This document shows, piece after piece, positions 7,288 through 15,588 of a stretch of DNA of 30,266 nucleotides; within the stretch, counting starts at the first letter, position 1, and every line of letters begins with the position of its first letter. The notes beneath the pieces were generated by a model. That model was not told the DNA's origin and did not search any database. It was given only the letters and a program-made list of their open reading frames with translations. The DNA is from an uncultured Acetatifactor sp. (GTDB taxonomy: Bacteria; Bacillota; Clostridia; Lachnospirales; Lachnospiraceae): NCBI GenBank assembly GCA_910577035.1, contig CAJTKW010000046.1, forward strand, positions 1,333 to 31,598, in the 5' to 3' direction. The position numbers were made by a program, and so were the translations under genes.

Positions 7288-7869
7288 ATGGAAGATAACA
7301 GAGAAAACGAAATGCCGGATTTGCTGGATTTACAGGAATTTGATGAGGAAGAGTTAAAGAGGGAGTCGGAGGAGGTTCTGCAGATGCGGTTCCTTACTTC
7401 GGAAAATGCGGAGTTTCGCCGTACGGAAGGCGGTTTTCTGGCACTGAAGCTGGAGGATAAGGAGTATGACAGGGTGGGGGTGTACCTGACGTTCCCTCTG
7501 ACAAATCCGGAGGAATTCATTTCTATCAGGGAGACCGACGAGAAGGCAAAGGAAATCGGCATTATCCAGAGCCTGAAGGATATGAAGAAGGACGTGCAGG
7601 AGATGGTCAGGGAGCAGGTGCGCCTCAGATACTTCATGCCCGTCATCCGCAAGGTGATGGATGTGAAGGACGAGTACGGGTATGCTTACTGGCATGTGAT
7701 GACGGACTTTGGAACCTGTCGTTTTACCACCCATATGGGCGGTGACGCGGTAATCAATATCGGCGGGGCCAGATATCAGATTACGGACATCGACGGTAAT
7801 CGGTATGAGCTGCCGGATCTGTATGCGCTGACCGTTATGGAGCGTAAGAAGCTGGATTTGTTTATTTAG
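7288..7869 (+). CDS. DUF1854-domain protein between two ABC exporters
   Basis: A 193-residue soluble protein. From about residue 50 it follows the DUF1854 pattern: GVYLTFPLTNPEEFISIRE, GIIQSLKDMKKD, RYFMPVIRKVMDVKDEYGY, WHVMTDFGTCRF and finally DIDGNRYELPDL. The first 40 residues are acidic and probably flexible. DUF1854 genes occur elsewhere beside ABC transporters, including those named in databases as associated with cyanophycin metabolism in proteobacteria. That is recalled knowledge, and there is no cyanophycin synthetase in this window. AGGAGAGG upstream of ATG 7288 supports the start. The order exporter-DUF1854-exporter suggests an accessory subunit or regulator of the pair. No catalytic motif is visible. 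Confidence 0.85.
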   Translation: MEDNRENEMPDLLDLQEFDEEELKRESEEVLQMRFLTSENAEFRRTEGGFLALKLEDKEYDRVGVYLTFPLTNPEEFISIRETDEKAKEIGIIQSLKDMKKDVQEMVREQVRLRYFMPVIRKVMDVKDEYGYAYWHVMTDFGTCRFTTHMGGDAVINIGGARYQITDIDGNRYELPDLYALTVMERKKLDLFI

Positions 7870-7987
7870 CGGCAAGCGGACTGCGAAGCGGTCCGGGAAG
7901 CGCGGGGCGTGTGTTTGGGAGAAAGAAAAAGTCAGGAAAAACAAGCGGCTTCGCAGGAGATATTTGTTTTGTAAGAAGGAGTTCATA

Positions 7988-10219
7988 ATGAAGTTATTGT
8001 ATACTTTAAACGAGGCCCAGCAGAAGGCGCTGGAGCTGCGCGGCGGAGAGACCCTGTGGTACTGCGTACCGGTGGATCTGGAGTTTGACAACGGGAAGAA
8101 GAGCGCAGAAACATCCTATGCCGAAGGCTCCTGGATTGTCGTGACGGAGGAGCGGCTGCTGGTGCTGGACGGCGGTACGAAGGCGGCGGAGTACGAGCTG
8201 GCGGACTGTGAGAAAATTAAATGTGAGCATCAGGTATACAGCGGCCTGCTCACGGTGTTCGGCAGGGACGGAACCGTCTCCTGTGCCGCCCGGTTCTCCA
8301 TGCGCCACATTATCCGGGTGGCTTATGTGGCCAGGGGGGCGCAGACGATTATCCTTGCCCGGGAGGAGGGAAGGGAGCTTTCCGGCAGGGACAGGGTCAC
8401 CAGCCGGGAATATGAAAAGTACTGTGAAAAGTGCGGACGGGCTCTGCCCGGAACCAGCAAGTGTCCTTATTGTGACGGCAAGGCGGACATACTGAAGAAA
8501 TTTATGGCCCTTTGCGGTGAGTTTACCGGAAGGCTGGTGCTGCTTTCCGGGATGCTGCTCTTTATCGCGGCGGTGGATCTGGTGTCGCCCATGGTGCAGA
8601 GGCAGTTTATCGATGATGCGCTTTCTACCGGTAACGGCACCTATACGCAGCTTTGGTGGTTTATCGGCATTACGTTTTTCCTGCTGGTGGCAAGGCTGGC
8701 CTTGGGAGTGGGACGGTATTGGTTCTGCGCCAGGCTGGGGGCGTCCATCAGCATGAGCCTGAGGCGGAAGCTGTATTATAAGATCCAGACCCTGTCCCTC
8801 TCCTTTATCAATAACAGGAGGCCGGGAGAACTGATGAACCGTGTATCCCGGGATACCAGGCAGATCAGGGAATTCATGGAGCAGGTGTTTGGTGATATGC
8901 TTTCCACCCTGGTTACCATGATTGTATCCCTGGTGATGATGTTTATCATCAGCTGGAAGATGTCTCTGTTGTCCCTGATGTTTGTGGTGGTGGTGTTTGT
9001 GGTGACCAGGGCCTTCTGGCACCATATCCGGACGATCTTCCACAGGCAGTGGCTGAAATTTGACGACTTAAGCAGCAATCTGCAGGATATTATTTCCGGT
9101 ATGAGGATCGTGAAGTCTTTCGGACAGGAAGAGCGGGAGAGCGCCAAATTTAACGAAAAGACAAGAGATTTTGCGAATGTGCAGAAGAAGAACGAAACTT
9201 TCTGGGCAGTGTTTTTCCCCATTCTGACTTTCCTGCTGGGAATCGGAACCTATATCGCCATCTATTTCGGGGGTATTCAGGTTTTGGAGGGGGATATGAC
9301 GGTAGGCCGCCTGGTGCAGTTTGTGACCTATAACGGCTATTTGTTCGGGCCTTTAAGCTGGATGACCCATCTGCCCCGCCAGGTGATGCAGATGGTGACA
9401 AGCCTGAACCGAATCTATGATGTGCTGGACGAGGAGCCCATGCTGGCGGATAAAGAAGACAGCAAGGCCTTCCCCATTCAGGGGAACTTTGACTTTGAGA
9501 AGGTATCCTTTGGCTACCAGACCTATGAACCGGTGCTGGAAAATATCAGCTTTTCGGTGAAGCCGGGGGAGATGATCGGTCTGGTAGGTGCTTCCGGTAC
9601 GGGAAAATCCACCCTGATTAACCTGATTATGCGGTTGTACGACGTGGATCAGGGCAGAATTTTACTGGACGGCTATGACCTCAGGGACGTACAGATAGAA
9701 AGCCTGCATTCTCAGATCGGCGTGGTGCTGCAGGAGACCTTCCTGTTTTCGGGAAGTATCCTGGCTAACATCCGCTTTGCCAAGCAGGACGCGACTCTGG
9801 AGGAGGTTATCCGGGCGGCCAGGGCGGCGAATGCCCATGACTTTATCTGCAAGACGCCGGACGGCTATAATACCTATGTGGGGGAGCACGGCTACAATCT
9901 ATCCGGCGGCGAGCGGCAGAGGATTGCCATTGCCAGAGCTATTTTGAATGATCCCAGAATTTTGATTCTGGATGAAGCGACGTCTGCCCTGGATACGGAG
10001 AGCGAGTTCCTGATTCAGCAGGCTCTGGACCGACTGGTCAAGGGCAGGACTACATTTGCCATTGCACACAGGCTTTCCACCCTGCGAAATGCCGACAGGC
10101 TGGTGGTCATTGACAAGCACGGCGTGGCGGAGATCGGCACCCACAACGAGCTCCTGGAGCAGAAGGGAATTTATTACGGGCTGGTAAATGCCCAGTTGAA
10201 AATGAGTGAAACGGCGTAG
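7988..10219 (+). CDS. Second ABC exporter half transporter with N-terminal soluble domain and zinc ribbon
   Basis: A 743-residue protein built like the product of 4858-7188 but clearly diverged. Residues 1-140 are a soluble beta-rich domain (SWIVVTEERLLVLDGG), then comes a zinc ribbon (C146, C149, C159, C162), a six-segment exporter membrane domain at about 170-460, and an ATPase domain. Walker A is GASGTGKST (K540), signature NLSGGERQR (about 638), Walker B ILILDEATSALD (E663), and H-loop AIAHRLS. Both ATP sites of a heterodimer would thus be catalytically complete. The start at 7988 follows AAGAAGGAG with 7 nt spacing; a TTG at 7964 lies upstream of that site and is unlikely. A 7-bp hairpin (7878-7894) lies in the gap after DUF1854. 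The paired soluble domains suggest sensing or coupling on the cytoplasmic side. Confidence 0.9.
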   Translation: MKLLYTLNEAQQKALELRGGETLWYCVPVDLEFDNGKKSAETSYAEGSWIVVTEERLLVLDGGTKAAEYELADCEKIKCEHQVYSGLLTVFGRDGTVSCAARFSMRHIIRVAYVARGAQTIILAREEGRELSGRDRVTSREYEKYCEKCGRALPGTSKCPYCDGKADILKKFMALCGEFTGRLVLLSGMLLFIAAVDLVSPMVQRQFIDDALSTGNGTYTQLWWFIGITFFLLVARLALGVGRYWFCARLGASISMSLRRKLYYKIQTLSLSFINNRRPGELMNRVSRDTRQIREFMEQVFGDMLSTLVTMIVSLVMMFIISWKMSLLSLMFVVVVFVVTRAFWHHIRTIFHRQWLKFDDLSSNLQDIISGMRIVKSFGQEERESAKFNEKTRDFANVQKKNETFWAVFFPILTFLLGIGTYIAIYFGGIQVLEGDMTVGRLVQFVTYNGYLFGPLSWMTHLPRQVMQMVTSLNRIYDVLDEEPMLADKEDSKAFPIQGNFDFEKVSFGYQTYEPVLENISFSVKPGEMIGLVGASGTGKSTLINLIMRLYDVDQGRILLDGYDLRDVQIESLHSQIGVVLQETFLFSGSILANIRFAKQDATLEEVIRAARAANAHDFICKTPDGYNTYVGEHGYNLSGGERQRIAIARAILNDPRILILDEATSALDTESEFLIQQALDRLVKGRTTFAIAHRLSTLRNADRLVVIDKHGVAEIGTHNELLEQKGIYYGLVNAQLKMSETA

Positions 10220-10824
10220 TGAGAGGGAAGGAGAGGGGCGATATAAAAAACAATATTATTATTGCGGGGGTGCCCCGGGCAGGGAAGAGTACCGTCGCCC
10301 ATCAAATTGCAGTACGGTACGGCTATCAACATTTCAGCATGGACTCTTGTATAGCAGGCTTTGAAAAGTGTTTTCCGGAAACCGGCGTCAACACTTATGC
10401 CGGCTTGTCTTCCATGGAGACGCTGCGCGTAATCAGCGGTAAAATGGCGCCGTTTGTGCGGGCAATGCTTGACAGCGCCGAATATGACGAATTTGAGCCG
10501 GGTATGGTACTGGATATGTACCAGCTTCTGCCGGAGGATTACATGAAGCATATAAATGGGGCAAACTGCGAGATTTTCTATTTCCTTACCTCCGATGTGA
10601 CGCCGGAAGAGCGGTTTGCAATTCAGAAGAAATATGATACGGAGAAGGACTATACCTTTTACAAGTCCGATGAGGAGCTCAGAGAAGGCGCCGCTTATAT
10701 CGTGGAACAGAGCAGGCTGATGAAAGAACAATGCCTGGAATACGGTCTGCCCTTCTTTGAGACCGCCAGGGACAGGGAGCAGATATTCCGGGACTTTTTG
10801 CGGGCAGAGAACTGGCGTTCCTGA
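10219..10824 (+). CDS. P-loop NTPase, small-molecule kinase-like
   Basis: About 193-201 residues with a Walker A motif AGVPRAGKST right at the N-terminus, as in adenylate, shikimate or thymidylate-type kinases, followed by YGYQHFSMDSCIAGFEKCFPE, resembling the acceptor-binding region. Nothing indicates the substrate. The start is unusual. The frame can open with GTG 10219, overlapping the previous stop, but no ribosome binding site precedes it. A good AAGGAG (10228-10233) lies 9 nt before an in-frame ATA (10243), where the domain naturally begins. An ATA start, or an ATG changed to ATA, is therefore plausible. The gene follows the second exporter without a gap and ends before the promoter at 10849, so it is probably the last gene of that operon. 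Confidence 0.75.
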   Translation: MRGKERGDIKNNIIIAGVPRAGKSTVAHQIAVRYGYQHFSMDSCIAGFEKCFPETGVNTYAGLSSMETLRVISGKMAPFVRAMLDSAEYDEFEPGMVLDMYQLLPEDYMKHINGANCEIFYFLTSDVTPEERFAIQKKYDTEKDYTFYKSDEELREGAAYIVEQSRLMKEQCLEYGLPFFETARDREQIFRDFLRAENWRS

Positions 10825-10848
10825 CAGGGGACAGGGAGGATTCGCCGA

Positions 10849-10877
10849 TTGACATTTTCTCCGGCACTTGATATTAT
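10849..10877 (+). promoter_or_regulatory. Near-consensus promoter of the DUF1538-PII unit
   Basis: TTGACA (10849-10854) and TATTAT (10872-10877) are separated by 17 nt, 32 nt before the GTG start at 10910. It marks the start of a new transcription unit after the kinase-like gene. Confidence 0.8.
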
Positions 10878-10909
10878 TTTCTTATTATCATGTGAAAAGG
10901 AGTGGCTGT

Positions 10910-12442
10910 GTGAGATTTATCAGGGGAGCAATCGGCGAATCCGCCAAATCCGTATTGCCCATAGCGGCAATTGTGTTGGTATTAAGTGTAAGCCTGGCGT
11001 CTTTGGACTCCGGCATTCTGGTGTTGTTCATTTTTGGAACCGTTTTTCTGATTCTTGGCATGAGCCTCTTTACCATCGGCTCAGGCATGTCCATGCAGCC
11101 ACTGGGTGAGGGCATCGGCGTACAGATCAGCAGGTCAAAGAGATTTCTGGCTGCCATTGTGGTCAGCTTTATTCTGGGGGCGCTGATTACCATTGCGGAG
11201 CCGGATCTTCAGGTTCTGGCGGAGCAGGTTCCGTCTATTCCCAATCTGGTGCTGATCTTGTCGGTGGCGCTGGGGGTGGGCATTTTCCTTGTGATTTCCA
11301 TGGTGAGAACGAAAAAGAATATTCCTTTGTCCCGGCTGCTGCTGGTATTTTACCTGGCAGTGATGGTATTGGCGGTCTTTGCACCCAGCGAGTTTATTCC
11401 CACGGCCTTTGATTCCGGGGGCGTGACCACGGGGCCGATTACGGTTCCCTTTGTGATGGCCCTGGGCACGGGCATGGCCTCCATCAAAGGCGGGAAGCAT
11501 TCCGGGGAGGACAGCTTCGGCCTGGTGGCGTTATGCAGTATCGGGCCGATTTTGTCCGTGCTGATTTTAAGCATCTGCTTTTCTCCCGTGCCGGAGACAA
11601 CGCAGACGGTTTTAGGCGAATACCTTACCACGAAGGATGCGTTCCTGTTTTTCCTGCGGGAGATGCCGTTGTATGCGAAAGAGGTTCTGATTGCATTTCT
11701 GCCCATTGTGGGTGTGTTTCTCGTATTCCAGATACTTTACAGAAGGTTTCATAAGCATCAGATGATCCGGATCAGCGTGGGTATGATTTATACATATATC
11801 GGACTGGTATTGTTTCTGACGGGAGCCAATGCCGGTTTCATGCCTGCAGGCAGGCTCATCGGCGCCAAGATCGCCGGGGGAGGACACCGGTACTGGCTGA
11901 TTGCGGTGGGAATGCTGATGGGATACTTTGTGGTTTCCGCAGAGCCGGCGGTACATACCCTGAAGAAACAGGTGGAAGAGGTGACAAACGGCGCCATTTC
12001 CCAGCAGTCCATCGGCAGGGCGCTGTCCATGGGCGTGGGGCTGTCCGTAGGGGTTTCCATGCTCCGGGTGCTGACGGGGATTCCGATTTATCCCTTCCTG
12101 ATCGGAGGGTATGTGGTATCTCTTGCAATTGCCTTTTTTGTCCCGCCCATTTACACGGGGATTGCTTTTGACTCCGGCGGTGTTGCCAGCGGCCCCATGA
12201 CCACTACCTTTATGCTGCCCTTTGCCATGGGGGCATGCGAGGCCTGCGGCGGGGATGTGATGACGGATGCCTTCGGGCTGGTGGCCATGGTGGCCATGAC
12301 GCCCCTGATTACAATCCAGGTGCTGGGGCTGTGGAGCAATGTGAAGAGAAAGAGGCAGATCGCACGGGCAAATTACGAGATCAGCCAGATAGAGGATATT
12401 ATCCTGTATTATGATGCGGCGGAAGAGGAGGCGGAGGCGTGA
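10910..12442 (+). CDS. DUF1538 integral membrane protein, two tandem repeats
   Basis: A 510-residue protein with about a dozen hydrophobic segments, arranged as two repeats some 250 residues apart. Each repeat holds an AEP motif (TIAEPDLQVL near 94; VSAEPAVHTL near 343) and an AFDSGGV(T/A)(T/S)GP motif (166 and 419) followed by D-(S/A)-FGLVA. This doubling, with a charged motif inside the membrane region, is typical of transporters. DUF1538 has no transport assay known to me, so the substrate is open. Its overlap by 4 nt with a PII-like gene parallels AmtB-GlnK and suggests control by nucleotide or metabolite state. GTG 10910 is chosen because AAAAGGAG lies 7 nt upstream; the longer TTG frame at 10868 lies within the promoter. 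Confidence 0.85.
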   Translation: MRFIRGAIGESAKSVLPIAAIVLVLSVSLASLDSGILVLFIFGTVFLILGMSLFTIGSGMSMQPLGEGIGVQISRSKRFLAAIVVSFILGALITIAEPDLQVLAEQVPSIPNLVLILSVALGVGIFLVISMVRTKKNIPLSRLLLVFYLAVMVLAVFAPSEFIPTAFDSGGVTTGPITVPFVMALGTGMASIKGGKHSGEDSFGLVALCSIGPILSVLILSICFSPVPETTQTVLGEYLTTKDAFLFFLREMPLYAKEVLIAFLPIVGVFLVFQILYRRFHKHQMIRISVGMIYTYIGLVLFLTGANAGFMPAGRLIGAKIAGGGHRYWLIAVGMLMGYFVVSAEPAVHTLKKQVEEVTNGAISQQSIGRALSMGVGLSVGVSMLRVLTGIPIYPFLIGGYVVSLAIAFFVPPIYTGIAFDSGGVASGPMTTTFMLPFAMGACEACGGDVMTDAFGLVAMVAMTPLITIQVLGLWSNVKRKRQIARANYEISQIEDIILYYDAAEEEAEA

Positions 12443-13113
12443 GGGCAGACAGGCAGGATCAGATTATGCTGATCTTTTCCATCATAGAGCGGGGCAGGGC
12501 AAAAGCGTATATCGAGATGCTGGGCAAGAGGAAGATCGGCTTTCACATGCAGTGCGTGGGCCAGGGGACGGCTTCCTCCGAGATGATGGATATATTGGGG
12601 CTGGGCAGCAGTGATAAGGACATTGTGATAAGCTATGCACCCCGCAGGCTGGTGGCGGCACTGGCGGCGGAGCTTGCCAAAGATTTAAGCTCCGGTTTGG
12701 GTTATAACGGCCTGATGATGCTTTTGTCTACATCGGCCATTAACCGGGTGGCAGCGGAGCTTTTTCTGATGGGGACGGAAAGCGGTGAGATCGAAGGGGA
12801 GGAGAGTGCCATGAAGAGCGAATATCGTCACAGCCTGATCCTGATTACGGTCAATCAGGGATATGCGGACGCGGTCATGCAGACCGCTAAGAAGGCGGGA
12901 GCCACGGGGGGTACCGTGATTCGTGCAAGACTTGCGGGGGCGGAGCAGATAATGGACCTGCAGGTGCAGGAGGAGAAGGAGATTATAGCCATCCTGGCGG
13001 CGGACAGTGTGCGGAACCAGATCATGGAGGAAGTAAACGGGGAGTTTGGCCTGCGGGCGGAGGCCAGGGGCGTTGTCTGCGCCGTGCCGGTGGACAGGGC
13101 GATGAAGATATAG
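12439..13113 (+). CDS. Double-domain PII-like (GlnB-type) regulatory protein
   Basis: A 224-residue protein starting at GTG 12439, in a GTGA overlap with the DUF1538 gene. It contains two ferredoxin-like PII repeats. Residues 8-105 begin MLIFSIIERGRAKAYIEMLG, and residues 128-224 begin SLILITVNQGYADAVMQTAKKAGATGGTVIRARL, where GATGGT matches the B-loop region of GlnB. Ordinary PII proteins are about 112 residues and form trimers; a tandem form would give pseudo-symmetric assemblies. The T-loop tyrosine of GlnB is not evident. By analogy with GlnK-AmtB it probably binds and gates the DUF1538 membrane protein, which is inference from gene order. The linker between repeats is acidic (GEIEGEE). 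Confidence 0.82.
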   Translation: MRADRQDQIMLIFSIIERGRAKAYIEMLGKRKIGFHMQCVGQGTASSEMMDILGLGSSDKDIVISYAPRRLVAALAAELAKDLSSGLGYNGLMMLLSTSAINRVAAELFLMGTESGEIEGEESAMKSEYRHSLILITVNQGYADAVMQTAKKAGATGGTVIRARLAGAEQIMDLQVQEEKEIIAILAADSVRNQIMEEVNGEFGLRAEARGVVCAVPVDRAMKI

Positions 13114-13117
13114 CTGA

Positions 13118-14929
13118 ATGACAAATCATTACATGGGGAAACAATGGAAACATATGATATATCCAAGTGATGGTTTTCGGATGCAATTTTGCATGCAAAG
13201 CGAGGAAGAAATGTTGAAGGATGGTACAATCGACAAATTGATAGCAGACTTGATGGCAAAGTGTGGGTTTGGAGCTGTCATTTTCCCAATTGAACCGGTA
13301 TCTGGCGGCTTTTTGCATAGAATGTACAGAGTAAGAACAAAATCCGGAATATATGCAGTGAAACATCTTAATCCTGAAATCATGGGAAGGGAAGGTGTGC
13401 ATGCTAATTTCGACAGAGCAGAGAAAATGGAATGTATTTTGGAAAAAGAGGATATTCCTATCGTGCCTGCCCTGACAGTTCTGGGTAAAAAAATGCAAAA
13501 TGTAGATGGACATTATTTTTATATATTCAATTGGCAGGATGGACATATTACTGATTGGAATACTATTTCAAACGACCAGTGCAAAATTGCCGGAAATATT
13601 CTTGGAAAGATTCATGCAATTAGTCCCGGCAACGTTGCCCACCAGGAGCCTGAATTCAGTCACATTAATTGGCACGAATATATCCGTAAAGCGAGCGAAG
13701 AAAAAAGCGGGATTGCCTCTCTTTTGGCTGACAATGAGAAGCTTTTAGTCTATGCCGAGAAGGAGTTGAATCAGGCAAGGGCATCTTTGCCGGATATAAT
13801 GTGTGTATCTGACGAGGATATGGATCCTAAAAATATTATGTGGGATAACGGCAATCCATGGGTAATAGATTTAGAATGCCTTGACTATGGCAATCCAATA
13901 TCCCATACACTTCAACTGGCACTTCAATGGTCAGGAATTACAAACTGTAATATGGATATTGAAAAGATGGTTGCTTTCTTTGACGGTTATCTGGAGGCGT
14001 ATGATAATTGTTTTCGGGCGTACAGCGGTGTATTTGGGTTGGCATATACCTGGGTTGAATGGCTGGAGTATAATATTCAAAGAGCGCTTGGAGCATGTAT
14101 TGATGAAACAGAAAGAATGATGGGAATTTCCGAGGTAAGAAACACGGTCGAAAGGATAAAGTATATTCGAAATATTGAAAAAGAAATCAAAGAAGCCCTG
14201 GATTCCCGTTTACCTGAGGTCATGGCCGACAGATATGATAATCACGACGAGAGAATATGTTATTATGAACTTTTGCTGGAAGGTAATATTACTGACATGG
14301 TACAATATGAGCTTCCCAAAGGTTACCGTTTCGTTTCATATGCTGACAATGACAGGGATGCCTGGATCGATATTGAAATGTCCGCCAAAGAGTTTGTAAG
14401 CTATAAGCAGGGATTAGAGGCATGGAATCGTTATTATGCGGCAAGGTTGGACGAACTTCCAAACAGAATGTTTTTTATTGAAACCGATGAAGGTGAAAAA
14501 GTAGCTACAGCTACCGCATTTTATGATATTCATGGGCGTGATACCTCTGATGACGGTTGGCTTCATTGGGTGGCTGTTAAGCGGGAATATCAGGGAAATG
14601 GACTGTCGAAACCGTTGATAACGTATGTCCTTCGAGCAATGAATAAATTAGGACATGTGCGAGCTAAAATTCCTACACAGACGAATACCTGGTTGGCTTG
14701 TAAAGTATATATGGATTTAGGCTTTACACCAGTTAAGAAGAATTTGAAACATAGTTATGAAGGCTGGCAGATTATAAAAGCTTTGACTAAGCACGGAACA
14801 CTTGAGACACTTGGGGCACAGCCAAAGGATGTGCAGGAGCTTTTAAGACACCCGGACTGTATGTATGGTGGAAGAATTGATTTATTGGATTATTTGACGG
14901 GAAATACAGAAGAACAACCGTTGGAATAA
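13118..14929 (+). CDS. Fusion of an APH-type kinase-like domain and a GNAT acetyltransferase
   Basis: Up to 603 residues. Residues 45-340 follow the aminoglycoside/choline kinase fold. A glycine-rich region and YAVKHLN supply the ATP-binding lysine (K82). The catalytic loop reads SDEDMDPKNIMW (231-242), where SDED replaces the usual HGD but D234 or D236 and N239 remain, and VIDLEC (D251) takes the metal-binding position. Residues 410-570 form a GNAT domain with WVAVKREYQGNGLSKPLI, the acetyl-CoA pyrophosphate loop. The gene is clearly more AT-rich than the preceding operon and begins 4 nt after it without a ribosome binding site at ATG 13118; ATG 13211, after GAGGAAG, is a possible later start. 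Bifunctional APH/acetyltransferase enzymes exist among resistance proteins, but this domain order and the altered motif make the substrate uncertain. Confidence 0.8.
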   Translation: MTNHYMGKQWKHMIYPSDGFRMQFCMQSEEEMLKDGTIDKLIADLMAKCGFGAVIFPIEPVSGGFLHRMYRVRTKSGIYAVKHLNPEIMGREGVHANFDRAEKMECILEKEDIPIVPALTVLGKKMQNVDGHYFYIFNWQDGHITDWNTISNDQCKIAGNILGKIHAISPGNVAHQEPEFSHINWHEYIRKASEEKSGIASLLADNEKLLVYAEKELNQARASLPDIMCVSDEDMDPKNIMWDNGNPWVIDLECLDYGNPISHTLQLALQWSGITNCNMDIEKMVAFFDGYLEAYDNCFRAYSGVFGLAYTWVEWLEYNIQRALGACIDETERMMGISEVRNTVERIKYIRNIEKEIKEALDSRLPEVMADRYDNHDERICYYELLLEGNITDMVQYELPKGYRFVSYADNDRDAWIDIEMSAKEFVSYKQGLEAWNRYYAARLDELPNRMFFIETDEGEKVATATAFYDIHGRDTSDDGWLHWVAVKREYQGNGLSKPLITYVLRAMNKLGHVRAKIPTQTNTWLACKVYMDLGFTPVKKNLKHSYEGWQIIKALTKHGTLETLGAQPKDVQELLRHPDCMYGGRIDLLDYLTGNTEEQPLE

Positions 14930-14963
14930 TACGAAAGAGGTCCTTCTTTTTCGTATAAGGCCA

Positions 14964-14992
14964 TTGACAATGTATATACTATTGTATATACT
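14964..14992 (+). promoter_or_regulatory. Promoter of the toxin-antitoxin pair with two GTATATAC palindromes
   Basis: TTGACA (14964-14969) and TATACT (14987-14992) have a 17-nt spacer. The 8-bp palindrome GTATATAC occurs at 14972-14979 and 14984-14991, a 12-bp period, within the spacer and over the -10 box. Repeated palindromes here suit self-repression by an AbrB-fold antitoxin. Confidence 0.8.
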
Positions 14993-15016
14993 GAATATAA
15001 GGAAGGAGATGATTTT

Positions 15017-15262
15017 ATGCAAGCAACAATTCAGAAATGGGGAAATTCACAGGGAATAAGAATACCCAAAGCATTTCTTGACGCATTAGGAATGATGGAG
15101 AATGATCTTGTAGAACTTAACAGGGTTGATGATAATATTGTGATTACAAAAGTTAAAGAGAAAAAGGAACTTACATTGGAAGATATATTCGAAGATTATG
15201 ACGGAGAATATGTAGCAGAGGAATTTGACTGGAGTTCTCCTATTGGGAAGGAAGTGTGGTAA
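15017..15262 (+). CDS. mazE: MazE-type antitoxin, AbrB/SpoVT fold
   Basis: An 81-residue protein beginning MQATIQKWGNSQGIRIPKAFL, the swapped-hairpin AbrB DNA-binding domain typical of MazE, followed by an acidic C-terminal tail (LEDIFEDYDGEYVAEEFDW) that would wrap around and neutralise the toxin. GGAAGGAG lies 10 nt before ATG 15017. It precedes the toxin gene with a TAATG overlap. It probably represses its own promoter through the two palindromes just upstream. Confidence 0.92.
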   Translation: MQATIQKWGNSQGIRIPKAFLDALGMMENDLVELNRVDDNIVITKVKEKKELTLEDIFEDYDGEYVAEEFDWSSPIGKEVW

Positions 15263-15588
15263 TGTATAACCCGGAGCAAGGAGATATTGTATTCTTGGAT
15301 TTTAGCCCACAATCAGGACATGAGCAGGCAGGAAGAAGACCTGGAGTAGTTATCAGTAATGAGCAGTTCTTTATGAGGACTAAATTAGCTGTGGTATGTC
15401 CGATCACGAATACAAGCAATAAATTTCCGCTGCATATTCCTTTAGATAGTAGAACAAAAACAACAGGTGTGATATTGACAGAACATATGAAGTGTTTGGA
15501 TGTAATCAGCAGGAATATTCAGTTTGCGGAGAAAATGCCAGAAGACTTGTTAGAGAAGACATTGGCATATGTTAAGGCGTTCTTTTGA
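15262..15588 (+). CDS. mazF: MazF/PemK-type toxin, mRNA endoribonuclease
   Basis: A 108-residue protein of usual length for the family. It starts MYNPEQGDIVFLDFSPQSGHEQAGRRPGVVIS, with the conserved GDI(V/Y) strand, the GHEQAGRRP loop holding the catalytic arginine, and a VCPITNT segment matching the second active-site strand with its conserved threonine. It should cut single-stranded mRNA at a short sequence when free of antitoxin. ATG 15262 overlaps the antitoxin stop by one base, giving coupled translation; an upstream GTG (15256) in frame is less likely. Nothing appears broken. Confidence 0.92.
   Translation: MYNPEQGDIVFLDFSPQSGHEQAGRRPGVVISNEQFFMRTKLAVVCPITNTSNKFPLHIPLDSRTKTTGVILTEHMKCLDVISRNIQFAEKMPEDLLEKTLAYVKAFF

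Noticed and set aside
8006..9043. 345-codon minus-strand frame opposite the second exporter
   Set aside because: Same antisense pattern; composition is implausible and it overlaps a certain gene.
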